Positions 55,757 to 64,000 of a DNA stretch of 64,000 bases are shown in pieces. The translations under genes and the position numbers were made by a program. Numbering within the stretch: the first letter of the stretch is position 1; each line of letters starts with the position of its first letter. Under the pieces are notes generated by a model. The model was not told the DNA's origin, searched no databases, and saw only the letters and a list, made by a program, of their open reading frames with translations. The stretch covers positions 124,001-188,000 of the forward strand of contig NZ_JAEHOB010000010.1 in NCBI RefSeq assembly GCF_016464705.1, read 5' to 3'. Source of the DNA: Qaidamihabitans albus. GTDB lineage: Bacteria; Actinomycetota; Actinomycetes; Mycobacteriales; Pseudonocardiaceae.

Positions 55757-58462
55757 TCAGTCGGGGGCCGCGTTGATCGGCCGCAGCCGGCGCGGGCCGG
55801 TGTCCGGGCGGCTCGGCGGCGGGCCGAGCACGATCCTGGCGTTGGTCACGAACGCGCCTTCCGGCGAGGCCAGGATCGGGTCGAGCGTCAGTGAGCGCAC
55901 CTCGGGGTTGTCCTCGGCCAGCGCCGCCACCCGCAGCACCAGGTCCTGCAACGCGGCCAGATCGGCCGGTTCGTCCCCGCGGTAGCCGGTGAGCAGCGGC
56001 GCGGTCCTCGGCTCCCGCACCAGCGTCGCCGCGTCGACGTCGGTGAGCGGGACCGCCCGGAACGCCTGGTCGCCGAGCAGCGAGCTGACCACCCCGGAAA
56101 GCGCGAACCGCACCAGGCTGCCGAACGAGGGGTCGTCCTGCAGCCCGATCACGCAGGAAAGGCCCTTCGGCGCCATCCGCTGCACGTACACCTCGTCCCC
56201 GGCGGAGACCTCGCACACGTCCCGGTAGCTGACCCGGACCGAGTCCTCGGAGGTGAGGTCCAGCCGGACACCGGCGAGGTCCGGCCTGCCCCGCAGGCGC
56301 TCGTCGACGGCCTTGAGCGTCACCGGGTAGCCGAGTTCGGCTGCCGCGGCGGCTGCGTCGTCCGCGCTGGACACCACCCGGAACGGCACCACCTCGATGT
56401 CGTAGCAGCCGAGCAGCCGCAGCACCTGGTCGTCGGAGAGCGCCGCCACGTGCCCGTCCGCCTCCGCCAGCAGGTCGTGCACGATCCCCTGCGCGTGCTC
56501 GGTGTGGATGCCTCCTGGGCGCACGATCGTGCCCTGCGGCCGCTGCCGCCACGCCGCGTACCGCACCGTGCGGGCGAGCGCGTTCACGGCCCGCTCCGGG
56601 CTCGGATAGGAGGGGATGGAGCCGAACGTCGGGGCGCCGTCGTCGGAGAGCACGGCGAGCTCGGCGGGTACGCCCTCGGCGGCGAGGAACGTCGAGACGA
56701 TCGGCTTCTCCCGCTGTTTGCCCTGCTCGACCACCGTCTCCCTGAGCGCCCGCGCGTAGGTGGCGCCGGGAATGGCGATCGGCGGGACGAACACCACGAC
56801 CAGCGCGTCCACCTCCGGCGAGTTCAGTGCCTCGCCGACGGCGGCGGCGAACTCCTCCGGGCCTGCCTGCGAGCCGACATCGACCGGATCGTGCGCCAGC
56901 CGCAGCCCCTGTGCCCGCGCGGTGTCCGCGGCGAGCATCCCGATCGCGCTGGAGTTGCCGACGATCGCGATGCGCGAGCCGGACGGCAGCGGCTGGTGGG
57001 CGAACACCAGCGCGGTGTCGAACAGCTGCGCCAGCGAGTCCACGCGGACGACACCCGCCTGCTCGAACAGCGCCTGCACGCTCGCCTCATCGACCTCGAC
57101 GGATGTCGCCGCGAGCTGCGCCCGTACCGCGTGCCTGCCCGACTTCACGGCGACGATCGGCTTGCTCCGCGCCAGCCTGCGCGCGAGCCGGGCGAACTTG
57201 CGCGGGTTGCCGAAGGACTCCAGGTACAGCAGCACGAGGTCGGTGTTCGGATCGGTCTCCCAGAACTGCAATAGGTCGTTGCCGGAGACGTCGGCCCGGT
57301 TGCCTGCCGAGACGAACGTGGACAACCCGAGCCCGCGGGCCTCGGCGTCGGCGAGGATCGCGATGCCGAGCGCGCCCGACTGGCAGAAGAAGCCGGTCCG
57401 CCCGCGTTTCGGCAGCCTCGGTGCGAGCGTGGCGTTCAGCCGCACCGCGGGATCGGTGTTCAGCACCCCGAGCGCGTTCGGGCCGACCACCCGCATGCCG
57501 TGGGCCCTGGCCTCCCCGACGAGCCGGAGTTCGGCGTGCAGGCCGTGCGACCCGGCCTCGGCGAACCCGCTCGACACGATCAGCAGGGTCTTGACGCCCT
57601 TCGCCAGCGCACCGTCGAGCACGGACTCGACCTGGTCCGCGGGCACCGCGACCACGGCGAGGTCCACCGCGTCCGGGATGTCGAGCACCGACCTGTACGC
57701 GCGCACGCCGCGCACCGACCGGTGCTCCGGGTTCACCGGGTAGACGGTGCCCGCGAAGTCCGCGGACAGCAGGTTGGTCAGCACCGCGTAGCCGATCTTG
57801 GCAGGCTCGGTGGACGCGCCGATGACGGCGACCGAGCCAGGGTGCAGCAGGTTGTGCACGCTGCGCGCCTCGGCGGCCTGCTCGCGGGCACGGGCCACGG
57901 CCAGCGACTCCTCGGTGGGATCGATGTCGAACTCCAGGTGCAGCACGCCCTCCTCGATCGCCCGGCTGACCTGGTAGCCGGCGTCGCGGAACACGTGGAC
58001 CATGTGCGAGTTCTCGGCCAGCACCTCGGCGACGAAGCGGCGCAGCCCGCACTCCGACGCGGCGGCGGCCAGGTGCTCCAGCAGGATCGAGCCAAGCCCG
58101 CGCCCCTGGTGGGCGTCGTCCACGACGAAGGCCACCTCGGCCGATTCGGCGTCCAGGCGCTCGTAGCGGCCCACCGCGACGATGTCGTCCCCGAGCAGCG
58201 CCACGAACGCCACCCGGTCGTGGTGGTCGACGGTGGAGAACCGCTCGAGGTCCCGCGCCGGGATGCGCGGGTAGGCGCCGAAGTAGCGCAGGTACCGGGT
58301 GCGCTCGGAGAGCCTGCCGTGCAGTGCCACGAGCCCGTCGGCGTCGGTGGGCATGATCGGCCGGAGGTGGACGGTCCCGCCGTCGGAGAGCAGGACGTCG
58401 GCCTCCCAGTGCCGCGGGTAGTCGAACGGGTCGCGGGCCTGGGTACTGCTGTCGCTGGTCAT
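55757..58462 (-). CDS. GNAT/acyl-CoA synthetase (NDP-forming) fusion, Pat-type protein acetyltransferase
   Basis: 901 residues: an N-terminal GNAT domain (about 20-180; Glu-containing ESAEVAFVVDD, loop HQGRGLGSILL), a CoA-binding domain (about 205-300; SVAVIGASTEPAKIGYAV), succinyl-CoA-ligase-like domains (CQSGALGIAILAD), and an ATP-grasp half (YPVTLKAVDERL onward). The family acetylates lysines of acyl-CoA synthetases. Here the GNAT domain is N-terminal, the reverse of Salmonella Pat. The gene is 6 bases downstream of acuC and convergent with fadD17. Confidence 0.9.
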   Translation of the reverse strand: MTSDSSTQARDPFDYPRHWEADVLLSDGGTVHLRPIMPTDADGLVALHGRLSERTRYLRYFGAYPRIPARDLERFSTVDHHDRVAFVALLGDDIVAVGRYERLDAESAEVAFVVDDAHQGRGLGSILLEHLAAAASECGLRRFVAEVLAENSHMVHVFRDAGYQVSRAIEEGVLHLEFDIDPTEESLAVARAREQAAEARSVHNLLHPGSVAVIGASTEPAKIGYAVLTNLLSADFAGTVYPVNPEHRSVRGVRAYRSVLDIPDAVDLAVVAVPADQVESVLDGALAKGVKTLLIVSSGFAEAGSHGLHAELRLVGEARAHGMRVVGPNALGVLNTDPAVRLNATLAPRLPKRGRTGFFCQSGALGIAILADAEARGLGLSTFVSAGNRADVSGNDLLQFWETDPNTDLVLLYLESFGNPRKFARLARRLARSKPIVAVKSGRHAVRAQLAATSVEVDEASVQALFEQAGVVRVDSLAQLFDTALVFAHQPLPSGSRIAIVGNSSAIGMLAADTARAQGLRLAHDPVDVGSQAGPEEFAAAVGEALNSPEVDALVVVFVPPIAIPGATYARALRETVVEQGKQREKPIVSTFLAAEGVPAELAVLSDDGAPTFGSIPSYPSPERAVNALARTVRYAAWRQRPQGTIVRPGGIHTEHAQGIVHDLLAEADGHVAALSDDQVLRLLGCYDIEVVPFRVVSSADDAAAAAAELGYPVTLKAVDERLRGRPDLAGVRLDLTSEDSVRVSYRDVCEVSAGDEVYVQRMAPKGLSCVIGLQDDPSFGSLVRFALSGVVSSLLGDQAFRAVPLTDVDAATLVREPRTAPLLTGYRGDEPADLAALQDLVLRVAALAEDNPEVRSLTLDPILASPEGAFVTNARIVLGPPPSRPDTGPRRLRPINAAPD

Positions 58463-58468
58463 GGTCGG

Positions 58469-59650
58469 TCAGTCCCTCGGATCGTCGGGCTCCAGCCCGT
58501 GCAGCGGGAAGACGGCGCGGCGGGTGTCCCGGATCGCGATGTCGACGGCGTCGTCGAGGTCGTCGAGGTCATCGCCCCACGGCGCGAAACCGGTGTCGGC
58601 GCCGTCGCCCATCGAGGACGGCAGCTCGGCGTGCGGCGCGGCGGCGCGCACCAGCTCGGTCCAGCTCGACGGCAACGGCGTCTCCGGCGGCACGTCGCGG
58701 TCGAGCACGGTCGCCAGCAGATGCGTCCACGAGCGGGGGACCACGCGGATCAGCTGGTAGCCGCCGCCACCGACCGCGAGCCAGCGGCCATCGGCGTAGG
58801 TGTCCGCGAGCTCGCGCAGGGTGCGGTAGATCGTGCGGTGCCCGTCCACCGAAAGGGACAGGTCCGCGAGCGGGTCCTCGGCGTGCGAGTCGACGCCGCA
58901 CTGGCTCACCAGCACCTGCGGCCGGAACTCCGCGAGCAGCGAAGGCACGACCGCGTGGAAGGCCCGCAGCCAGCCCGCGTCCTTCGTCCGCGGAGGCAGC
59001 GGGATGTTCACCGCGCTGCCCTCGGCGCCCTCGGCCCCGGTCTCCGCCGAGTAGCCGGTGCCCGGCCACAGCGTCAACGGGTGCTGGTGCAGCGAGACGG
59101 TCAGCACCCGCGGATCGCCGTAGAAGGCGGCCTGCACGCCGTCGCCGTGGTGCACGTCGGTGTCGATGTAGGCGATGCGGTCGAAGCCGTGGTCCAGCAG
59201 CCACGAGATGGCCACCGAACAGTCGTTGTAGACGCAGAAGCCCGCCGCGTGGTCGCGCATCGCGTGGTGCAGCCCGCCCGCGATGTTCACCGCCCGCCGC
59301 GCCCTGCCCTGGGCGATGCTCCGGGCGCCGAGCAGCGTCGAGCCGACCACCAGCGACGCCGCCTCGTGCATGTTCGTGAAGACCGGATTGTCGTCGGTGC
59401 CAAGTCCGTGACCCACGTCCCAGCCCGCCATCGGTGCCTGCTTGACCGCCTCGAGGTACTCGGCGGCGTGCGCCCGGTGGAGCTCGGCCTCGACGGCGGG
59501 CTCCGGCACGAGCAGGGGGATGTCGTCGAGCACCCCCAGCGCGGTGGCCAGCCGGATGGTCAGGTCGAGCCGGACCGGGTTGAACGGATGGTCGCCACCC
59601 AGGTCGTAGGCGAGCAGCGCGGAGTCCCAGACGACGGCGGGTGCTGACAT
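58469..59650 (-). CDS. acuC: AcuC-type protein deacetylase
   Basis: 393 residues, class I/II histone-deacetylase fold: zinc and charge-relay residues in GGLHHAMRDH (His128-129) and DTDVHHGDG (Asp165, His167), NDCSVAISW, QCGVDSHAEDP and the GGGGYQL tyrosine. Removes acetyl groups from lysines, for instance on acetyl-CoA synthetase. Immediately upstream of the Pat-type gene, so writer and eraser are co-transcribed. No strong ribosome binding site was seen for ATG 59650. Confidence 0.93.
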   Translation of the reverse strand: MSAPAVVWDSALLAYDLGGDHPFNPVRLDLTIRLATALGVLDDIPLLVPEPAVEAELHRAHAAEYLEAVKQAPMAGWDVGHGLGTDDNPVFTNMHEAASLVVGSTLLGARSIAQGRARRAVNIAGGLHHAMRDHAAGFCVYNDCSVAISWLLDHGFDRIAYIDTDVHHGDGVQAAFYGDPRVLTVSLHQHPLTLWPGTGYSAETGAEGAEGSAVNIPLPPRTKDAGWLRAFHAVVPSLLAEFRPQVLVSQCGVDSHAEDPLADLSLSVDGHRTIYRTLRELADTYADGRWLAVGGGGYQLIRVVPRSWTHLLATVLDRDVPPETPLPSSWTELVRAAAPHAELPSSMGDGADTGFAPWGDDLDDLDDAVDIAIRDTRRAVFPLHGLEPDDPRD

Positions 59651-59661
59651 GAGAGCGCAGC

Positions 59662-60516
59662 CTAGTGCGGCTCGGGGCCGGTGGCAGCGGGCCGAGCGGG
59701 ATCGGCGCACCAGTGCGACCACGAGCCCGCGTAGAGCGCCGCGGGCTCCGGACGGCCCGCCAGCTCCAGCGCGAGCACCACCGAGCTGGCGGTGATCCCG
59801 GAGCCGCAGTAGGCCCCGGCCTGCGTGTCCGGCGTGACACCGAGCGCGGCGAAGTGCTCGGCCAGCTCCGCCGGGCTGCGCCACCTGCCGTCCGGCCCGG
59901 TGTGTGCGGTGAAGGGCGCGTTCACCGCGCCGGGGATGTGCCCGGCACGGGGATCGACGGGCTCGGTCTCCCCGGTGTAGCGCTGCGGAGCCCTGGCGTC
60001 GAGCAGGACACCGTCGCGGGCGCGGGCGCGGGCGGCGGCGCCGTCGGCGTCGAGCACGGGGAGCCCGCCCGGCTCGACGGTGATGTCCCCCTCGGCCGGT
60101 TCCGCAGGCTCCGTGGTGACCGGCCTGCCCTCGGCTCGCCACGTCGCGAAGCCGCCGTCGAGCACGGCGACCTCGGTGTGCCCGGCCCAGCGCAGCAGCC
60201 ACCATGCGCGGGCGGCCACCGAGGAGTCCCCGTCGTCGTAGGCGACGACGGGATGCCCCGCGCGGACGCCCGCGGCACGTAGGGTGCGCTGGAGGGCGGC
60301 CGGCTCGGGCAGCGGATGCCGCCCGCCCGCGCCGGGAGTGCTGGCCAGTTCGGTGTCGATGTCGACATACACCGCGCCGGGCAGGTGGCCCTGATGGTAG
60401 GAATCGACACCCGGCGGGCCGGTCAGCCGCCAGCGGACGTCGAGCACGGCAGGCCGCGCGGACGGCCCGGCGTCCAGCAGGGCGGCGAGTTCGGCGGTCG
60501 AGATGACAGGGAGCAT
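59662..60516 (-). CDS. Rhodanese-type sulfurtransferase (SseA-like)
   Basis: 284 residues with two rhodanese domains; the active Cys237 is in AYCGSGITAS, the CGSG(I/V)TA loop of 3-mercaptopyruvate sulfurtransferases. The N-terminal domain lacks the cysteine, as usual. ATG 60516 follows GAGGAGGATTGAGCC. It ends 11 bases before acuC; operon likely. Confidence 0.92.
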   Translation of the reverse strand: MLPVISTAELAALLDAGPSARPAVLDVRWRLTGPPGVDSYHQGHLPGAVYVDIDTELASTPGAGGRHPLPEPAALQRTLRAAGVRAGHPVVAYDDGDSSVAARAWWLLRWAGHTEVAVLDGGFATWRAEGRPVTTEPAEPAEGDITVEPGGLPVLDADGAAARARARDGVLLDARAPQRYTGETEPVDPRAGHIPGAVNAPFTAHTGPDGRWRSPAELAEHFAALGVTPDTQAGAYCGSGITASSVVLALELAGRPEPAALYAGSWSHWCADPARPAATGPEPH

Positions 60517-60654
60517 GGCTCAATCCTCCTCGGAAGCGAGCTGTTCACGCAGCGTGGGCGGGCGACGCCGGAGACGACAGCCGGTTACCCGATCGCCTGC
60601 GGAAACTGTCGGGTCCAGCGACTACCATGAGCAACGCGAACAAAGGGGACAGGC

Positions 60655-61350
60655 GTGAACGATCTCATCGACACCACCGAGATGTACTTGCGCACCATCT
60701 ACGAGCTCGAAGAAGAGGGTGTCGTACCGCTGCGCGCGCGTATCGCGGAGCGCCTCCAGCAGAGTGGCCCGACCGTGAGCCAGACGGTCGCCAGGATGGA
60801 GCGGGACGGCCTCGTAGTGGTCGCGGACGACCGGCACCTCCAGCTCACCGACCACGGCAGGGAGCTCGCGATCGCGGTGATGCGCAAGCACCGGCTCGCC
60901 GAACGCCTGCTCGTCGACGTGATCGGCCTTGAGTGGGAGCACGTGCACAACGAGGCGTGCCGCTGGGAGCACGTCATGAGTGAGGCGGTGGAGCGCAAGC
61001 TGGTGAACCTGCTCGGCCACCCCACCACTTCTCCTTACGGCAACCCGATCCCCGGGCTGGACAAGCTCGGGGAGGGCGAGCCCGCTCCCCCGGCGGAGTC
61101 CGACCTGGTGCGCCTGGACGAGTTCGCCCGCGCCGGTGGCGGCGACGTCGAGATCCGGCGGATCGCCGAGCACGTCCAGCTCGACGAGTCGCTGATGACG
61201 GAGCTGAAGTCGGTCGGCATCGTGCCCGGCCAGCGGGTGCGGGTCGGCAAGGCCAACGGTGGCATGTCCACCATCGAGGTGTCCGACGACAGCCACTCCG
61301 TGCAGGTGGCCAGCTCGGTACTGCACGCGGTGCTCGCGCAAGCTCGGTGA
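60655..61350 (+). CDS. ideR: Iron-dependent repressor IdeR
   Basis: 231 residues, DtxR/IdeR family: helix-turn-helix (about 25-55; RARIAERLQQSGPTVSQTVA), metal-binding and dimer domain, SH3-like C-terminal domain. All known metal ligands are present in family numbering: Met10, His79, Glu83, His98, Cys102, Glu105, His106. Represses siderophore genes under iron. GTG start 60655 follows AAAGGGGACAGGC. Overlaps galK. Confidence 0.96.
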   Translation: MNDLIDTTEMYLRTIYELEEEGVVPLRARIAERLQQSGPTVSQTVARMERDGLVVVADDRHLQLTDHGRELAIAVMRKHRLAERLLVDVIGLEWEHVHNEACRWEHVMSEAVERKLVNLLGHPTTSPYGNPIPGLDKLGEGEPAPPAESDLVRLDEFARAGGGDVEIRRIAEHVQLDESLMTELKSVGIVPGQRVRVGKANGGMSTIEVSDDSHSVQVASSVLHAVLAQAR

Positions 61351-62549
61351 AACCCGCACGGCTCGCGGCGGAAACGTTCCGCTCGCTGCACGGCCGCGCA
61401 CCTCAGGGCGTCTGGTCGGCGCCCGGCCGGGTCAACCTGATCGGCGAACACACCGACTACAACGACGGCTACGTCCTCCCTTTCGCGCTGCCGCACCGGA
61501 TCGCCGCCGCGGCGGCACCGCGCACCGACCAGCTGCTCACCATCGCCACGCTCGGCTCCGACGGGCGGGTCCAGCGGGCCGCCCCGGTCGAGATCGCGGC
61601 CCTGCGCCCCGGCTCGCCCGGCGGCTGGGCCGCCTACCCCTCCGGAGTCGCATGGGTGCTGCGCGAGGAGGGCATCGGTGGTGGTGGTGCCGATCTGGTC
61701 CTCGCCGGTGACGTCCCCACGGGCGCCGGGCTTTCCTCGTCGGCCGCCCTCGAATGTGCGGTGGCGCTGGCACTGCTCGGCCTGGCCGGCCACAGCGACA
61801 CGACCGACGACCCACCGGGCGGCACGTCCGGTGACGCCCGCCGCGCCGAGATCGCACGGTGGGCACAGCGGGCCGAGAACGAGTTCGTCGGTGTGCCCAC
61901 CGGCGCGCTCGACCAGGCGGCGTCGATGCGCTGCACCGCCGGGCACGTGTTGTTCCTCGACGTGCGCTCCGGAGCGACCGAGCAGGTGCCGTTCGATACG
62001 GCGCGCACCGGCTTGTGGGTGCTGGTGATCGACACCCGCGCGAAGCACTCCCACAGTGAGTCCGGCTACGGCGACCGCAGGCGGGGCACGGAACGGGCCG
62101 CTGAGCTGCTCGGCGTCCGCGCGCTGCGGGACGTCGCCCCGCCCGGCCTCGGCGCCGCACTCGACCGGCTGCCCGGAGAGCTGCGCCCGCTCGTCCGGCA
62201 CGTCGTCTCCGAGAACGCGCGCGTCGTCGAGGTGGCCGAGCACCTGCGTGCGGGCCGGGTCGCCGAGATCGGCCCACTGCTCGACGCCTCACACACGAGC
62301 CTGCGCGACGACTACCGGGTATCGGCCCCCGAACTCGATCTCGCCGTCGACCTGGCCCGCACGGCAGGCGCCCTCGGCGCGCGCATGACCGGCGGCGGCT
62401 TCGGCGGTTCGGCGATCGCCCTGGTGCACGAAGCCGATCGGCCGGCCGTCGAGGCGGCCGTCATCGCCGGCTTCGAACGCGAGCGACTGGCCCGGCCCCG
62501 CCTGTTCACCGCGGTCCCGTCCGCCGGTGCGGGCAGGGACCGGTGGTGA
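61347..62549 (+). CDS. galK: Galactokinase
   Basis: 400 residues, GHMP kinase phosphorylating galactose: signature GRVNLIGEHTDYNDGYVLPF, ATP loop DVPTGAGLSSSAALE, and C-terminal GARMTGGGFGGSAIAL. GTG start overlaps the ideR stop (GTGA), an unusual coupling to an iron regulator. galE follows after a gap with an inverted repeat. Confidence 0.95.
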   Translation: MKPARLAAETFRSLHGRAPQGVWSAPGRVNLIGEHTDYNDGYVLPFALPHRIAAAAAPRTDQLLTIATLGSDGRVQRAAPVEIAALRPGSPGGWAAYPSGVAWVLREEGIGGGGADLVLAGDVPTGAGLSSSAALECAVALALLGLAGHSDTTDDPPGGTSGDARRAEIARWAQRAENEFVGVPTGALDQAASMRCTAGHVLFLDVRSGATEQVPFDTARTGLWVLVIDTRAKHSHSESGYGDRRRGTERAAELLGVRALRDVAPPGLGAALDRLPGELRPLVRHVVSENARVVEVAEHLRAGRVAEIGPLLDASHTSLRDDYRVSAPELDLAVDLARTAGALGARMTGGGFGGSAIALVHEADRPAVEAAVIAGFERERLARPRLFTAVPSAGAGRDRW

Positions 62550-62625
62550 CCGCGCCCGAACCCCGGCGCTCCCGGGCCGCCGCCACAGGTGCACACTGTC
62601 GGAGCCGTTGCCGACATGCCGTTTC

Positions 62626-62670
62626 GAGAACCGCCGTCCCGCACCGCCACCGGTCGCGCTCGCGGTTCTC
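62626..62670. promoter_or_regulatory. Inverted repeat in the galE leader
   Basis: GAGAACCGC (62626-62634) and its perfect complement (62662-62670), 27 bases apart, about 48 bases before the galE start. Could be an RNA stem or operator giving galE its own control. No known consensus recognised. Confidence 0.4.
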
Positions 62671-62717
62671 ACCGCATGGATGAACGAGTACTCCCGACGC
62701 GAGAAAGGCCCGACCAG

Positions 62718-63725
62718 ATGCCCACCGACACCATGCCGCAGAGCAAGCCCATGAAACTGGTCGTCACGGGCGGCGCCGGCTACGTCGGCAGCGTCTGCGC
62801 GGCACGGCTCCTGGAAGCCGGCCACGAGGTCACCGTCGTCGACGACCTCTCCACCGGCCACGCCGACGCCGTGCCCGACGGTGCCCGCTTCGTCGAGGGT
62901 GACGCGGCGGAGACCGCGCGCACACTGCTCGCCGATGGCTTCGACGGGGTGCTCCACTTCGCCGCCAAGTCGCTGGTCGGCGAGTCCATGCAGGACCCTG
63001 GCAAGTACTGGCACGGGAACGTGCTCACCTCCCTCCGGCTGCTCGACGCCATGCGCGCGCACGGCACGCCCCGCCTGGTGTTCTCCTCCACCGCCGCGAC
63101 CTACGGCGAGCCGGAGACGGCGCCGATCCCGGAGTCGGCGGCGACCCGGCCGACCAACACCTACGGCGCCACCAAGCTCGCCATCGACCACGCGATCAGC
63201 ACCTACGCCCGGGCGCACGGGATCGCCGCGGTGAGCCTGCGCTACTTCAACGTCGCGGGTGCCTATGGCCGCTTCGGCGAACGGCACACCACCGAGACGC
63301 ACCTGATCCCGATCGTGCTGCAGGTCGCCACCGGCGAGCGCGACCAGGTGCAGATCTTCGGCGAGGACTACCCGACCGAGGACGGCACCGCGATCCGGGA
63401 CTACATCCACGTGACCGACCTGGCGGACGCACACCTTCTCGCGCTGGAGCACGCCCGTGCCGGTGAGCACCAGATCTACAACCTGGGCAACGGCACGGGT
63501 TTCTCCGTACGCCAGGTGATCGAGGCCTGCCGCGAGGTCACCGGGCATCCGATCCCGGCCGCCGTGGCCCAGCGCCGCGCCGGCGACCCGGCCGTGCTCG
63601 TCGCGGCCAGCGACCAGGCCAGGCAGCGGCTCGGCTGGAAGCCGGAGCGCACCGACCTGGCTGGCATCGTCGCCGACGCCTGGCGGTTCACCCAAGACCA
63701 CCGGGCGGCCGCGCACCCCGCCTGA
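62718..63725 (+). CDS. galE: UDP-glucose 4-epimerase
   Basis: 335 residues, extended [22 protein letters not shown] cofactor loop, catalytic Ser-Thr in [18 protein letters not shown] (Tyr-x3-Lys), and [16 protein letters not shown]. Interconverts UDP-glucose and UDP-galactose for the Leloir pathway and arabinogalactan precursors. Start ATG 62718 with GAAAGG upstream; 62733 and 62751 are alternatives. Confidence 0.94.
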   Translation: MPTDTMPQSKPMKLVVTGGAGYVGSVCAARLLEAGHEVTVVDDLSTGHADAVPDGARFVEGDAAETARTLLADGFDGVLHFAAKSLVGESMQDPGKYWHGNVLTSLRLLDAMRAHGTPRLVFSSTAATYGEPETAPIPESAATRPTNTYGATKLAIDHAISTYARAHGIAAVSLRYFNVAGAYGRFGERHTTETHLIPIVLQVATGERDQVQIFGEDYPTEDGTAIRDYIHVTDLADAHLLALEHARAGEHQIYNLGNGTGFSVRQVIEACREVTGHPIPAAVAQRRAGDPAVLVAASDQARQRLGWKPERTDLAGIVADAWRFTQDHRAAAHPA

Positions 63726-63779
63726 GGCGCGTTCCAGTGCCCTGGACACGGCGGGAAGGTGCCGGCCCGGGATCGGCTC

Positions 63780-63801
63780 GTGCCCGGCCGGCTCCGGGCA
63801 C
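63780..63801. terminator. Hairpin downstream of galE
   Basis: GTGCCCGG (63780-63787) and CCGGGCAC (63794-63801) form an 8-bp stem with a 6-base loop, 55 bases past the galE stop and before the 3' end of the convergent last gene. Candidate bidirectional terminator without T-run. Confidence 0.5.
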
Positions 63802-63871
63802 GCGACCAGACTGTGCTTGTCGGCGCGCCGCTACTCACGCCCTGCCGAAACCGCGCACTGTCAGACACGCG

Positions 63872-64000
63872 CTAGCCGGGCGGCTCCGGGTCCCACAGCC
63901 GCGGACCGGCACAGTCACGGCCCAGCCGGGTGAGTGTGCTGGGCGGTACCGCGTGCTCCAGTGCCTGGTTCAGCAACCCGGCCAGTACATGCCCCGGATC
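63872..64000 (-). CDS. C-terminal part of an unknown protein, cut by window edge
   Basis: The last 42 codons of a leftward gene, ending at the TAG at 63872. The frame is open to the window edge and has coding-like third-position GC; the tail reads AVPPSTLTRLGRDCAGPRLW and ends DPEPPG. I do not recognise the family. Confidence 0.5.
   Translation of the reverse strand, partial: DPGHVLAGLLNQALEHAVPPSTLTRLGRDCAGPRLWDPEPPG

Noticed and set aside
1-64000. tRNA, rRNA, insertion sequences, integrases or phage genes
   Set aside because: Looked for in intergenic gaps and frames; no cloverleaf, transposase motif or terminal repeats were seen. A tRNA search program was not available.

Overview
The window is very GC-rich, with a high coding density and many GTG starts. 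Its gene content points to an actinobacterium of the Pseudonocardiaceae (Amycolatopsis/Prauserella type, genus not certain): Wag31/DivIVA, SepF, YggT and PgeF around ftsZ, a MurE with the meso-DAP type DNPR motif, IdeR, a translational T-box in front of ileS, and an mce4-type steroid uptake locus with a KstR-type operator. No tRNA, rRNA, CRISPR array, insertion sequence or phage gene was seen.

Layout. 1-13.4 kb: a cut-off Ppx/GppA phosphatase, a class F sortase-like protein lacking its cysteine, a DUF885 zinc hydrolase, a proline-rich protein, DoxX next to a SigJ-like ECF sigma factor, rluD-lspA, a membrane protein, a CPA1 antiporter, a DUF167 protein, a TetR regulator with a frameshifted partner, and a class B penicillin-binding protein. 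13.4-22.6 kb, minus strand: ileS with its T-box, a membrane protein, wag31, yggT, sepF, yggS, pgeF and ftsZ. 22.8-26.9 kb: a sigK/rskA cassette (anti-sigma factor, sigma factor, DUF1365 protein, FAD oxidoreductase) plus an acetyltransferase, lying between ftsZ and ftsQ. 26.9-37.3 kb: ftsQ, murC, murG, ftsW, murD, mraY, murF and murE, most with start/stop overlaps, which make lipid II and feed septal wall synthesis. 37.4-55.7 kb: a steroid import and side-chain oxidation locus. fdxD, an alcohol dehydrogenase, hsd4A, an aldehyde dehydrogenase, a second SDR, yrbE4A/B, mce4A-F and two Mce-associated proteins run leftward; fadE26, fadE27 and fadD17 run rightward from a shared perfect KstR palindrome. 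55.8-64 kb: a GNAT/acyl-CoA synthetase (Pat-type) protein acetyltransferase with an AcuC deacetylase, a rhodanese, ideR, galK, galE and a cut-off gene.

How it fits together. The dcw (division and cell wall) cluster is split at both ends compared with the usual actinobacterial order: the sigK cassette separates ftsQ from ftsZ, and the mce4 operon lies upstream of murE where ftsI, ftsL and rsmH normally are. The steroid genes form one divergently controlled unit coupling Mce4 import to activation and beta-oxidation of the side chain. Pat and AcuC next to fadD17 suggest acetylation control of acyl-CoA synthetases.

The most unusual structure is a dispersed palindrome present five times (1802, 13380, 16905, 26208, 55679). 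In three copies it supplies the stop codon of the neighbouring gene (DUF885 hydrolase, ileS, fadD17). Other points to check are the cysteine-less sortase with a coupled 16-codon leader ORF, two identical 79-bp direct repeats, and a one-base frameshift in the gene after the TetR regulator.
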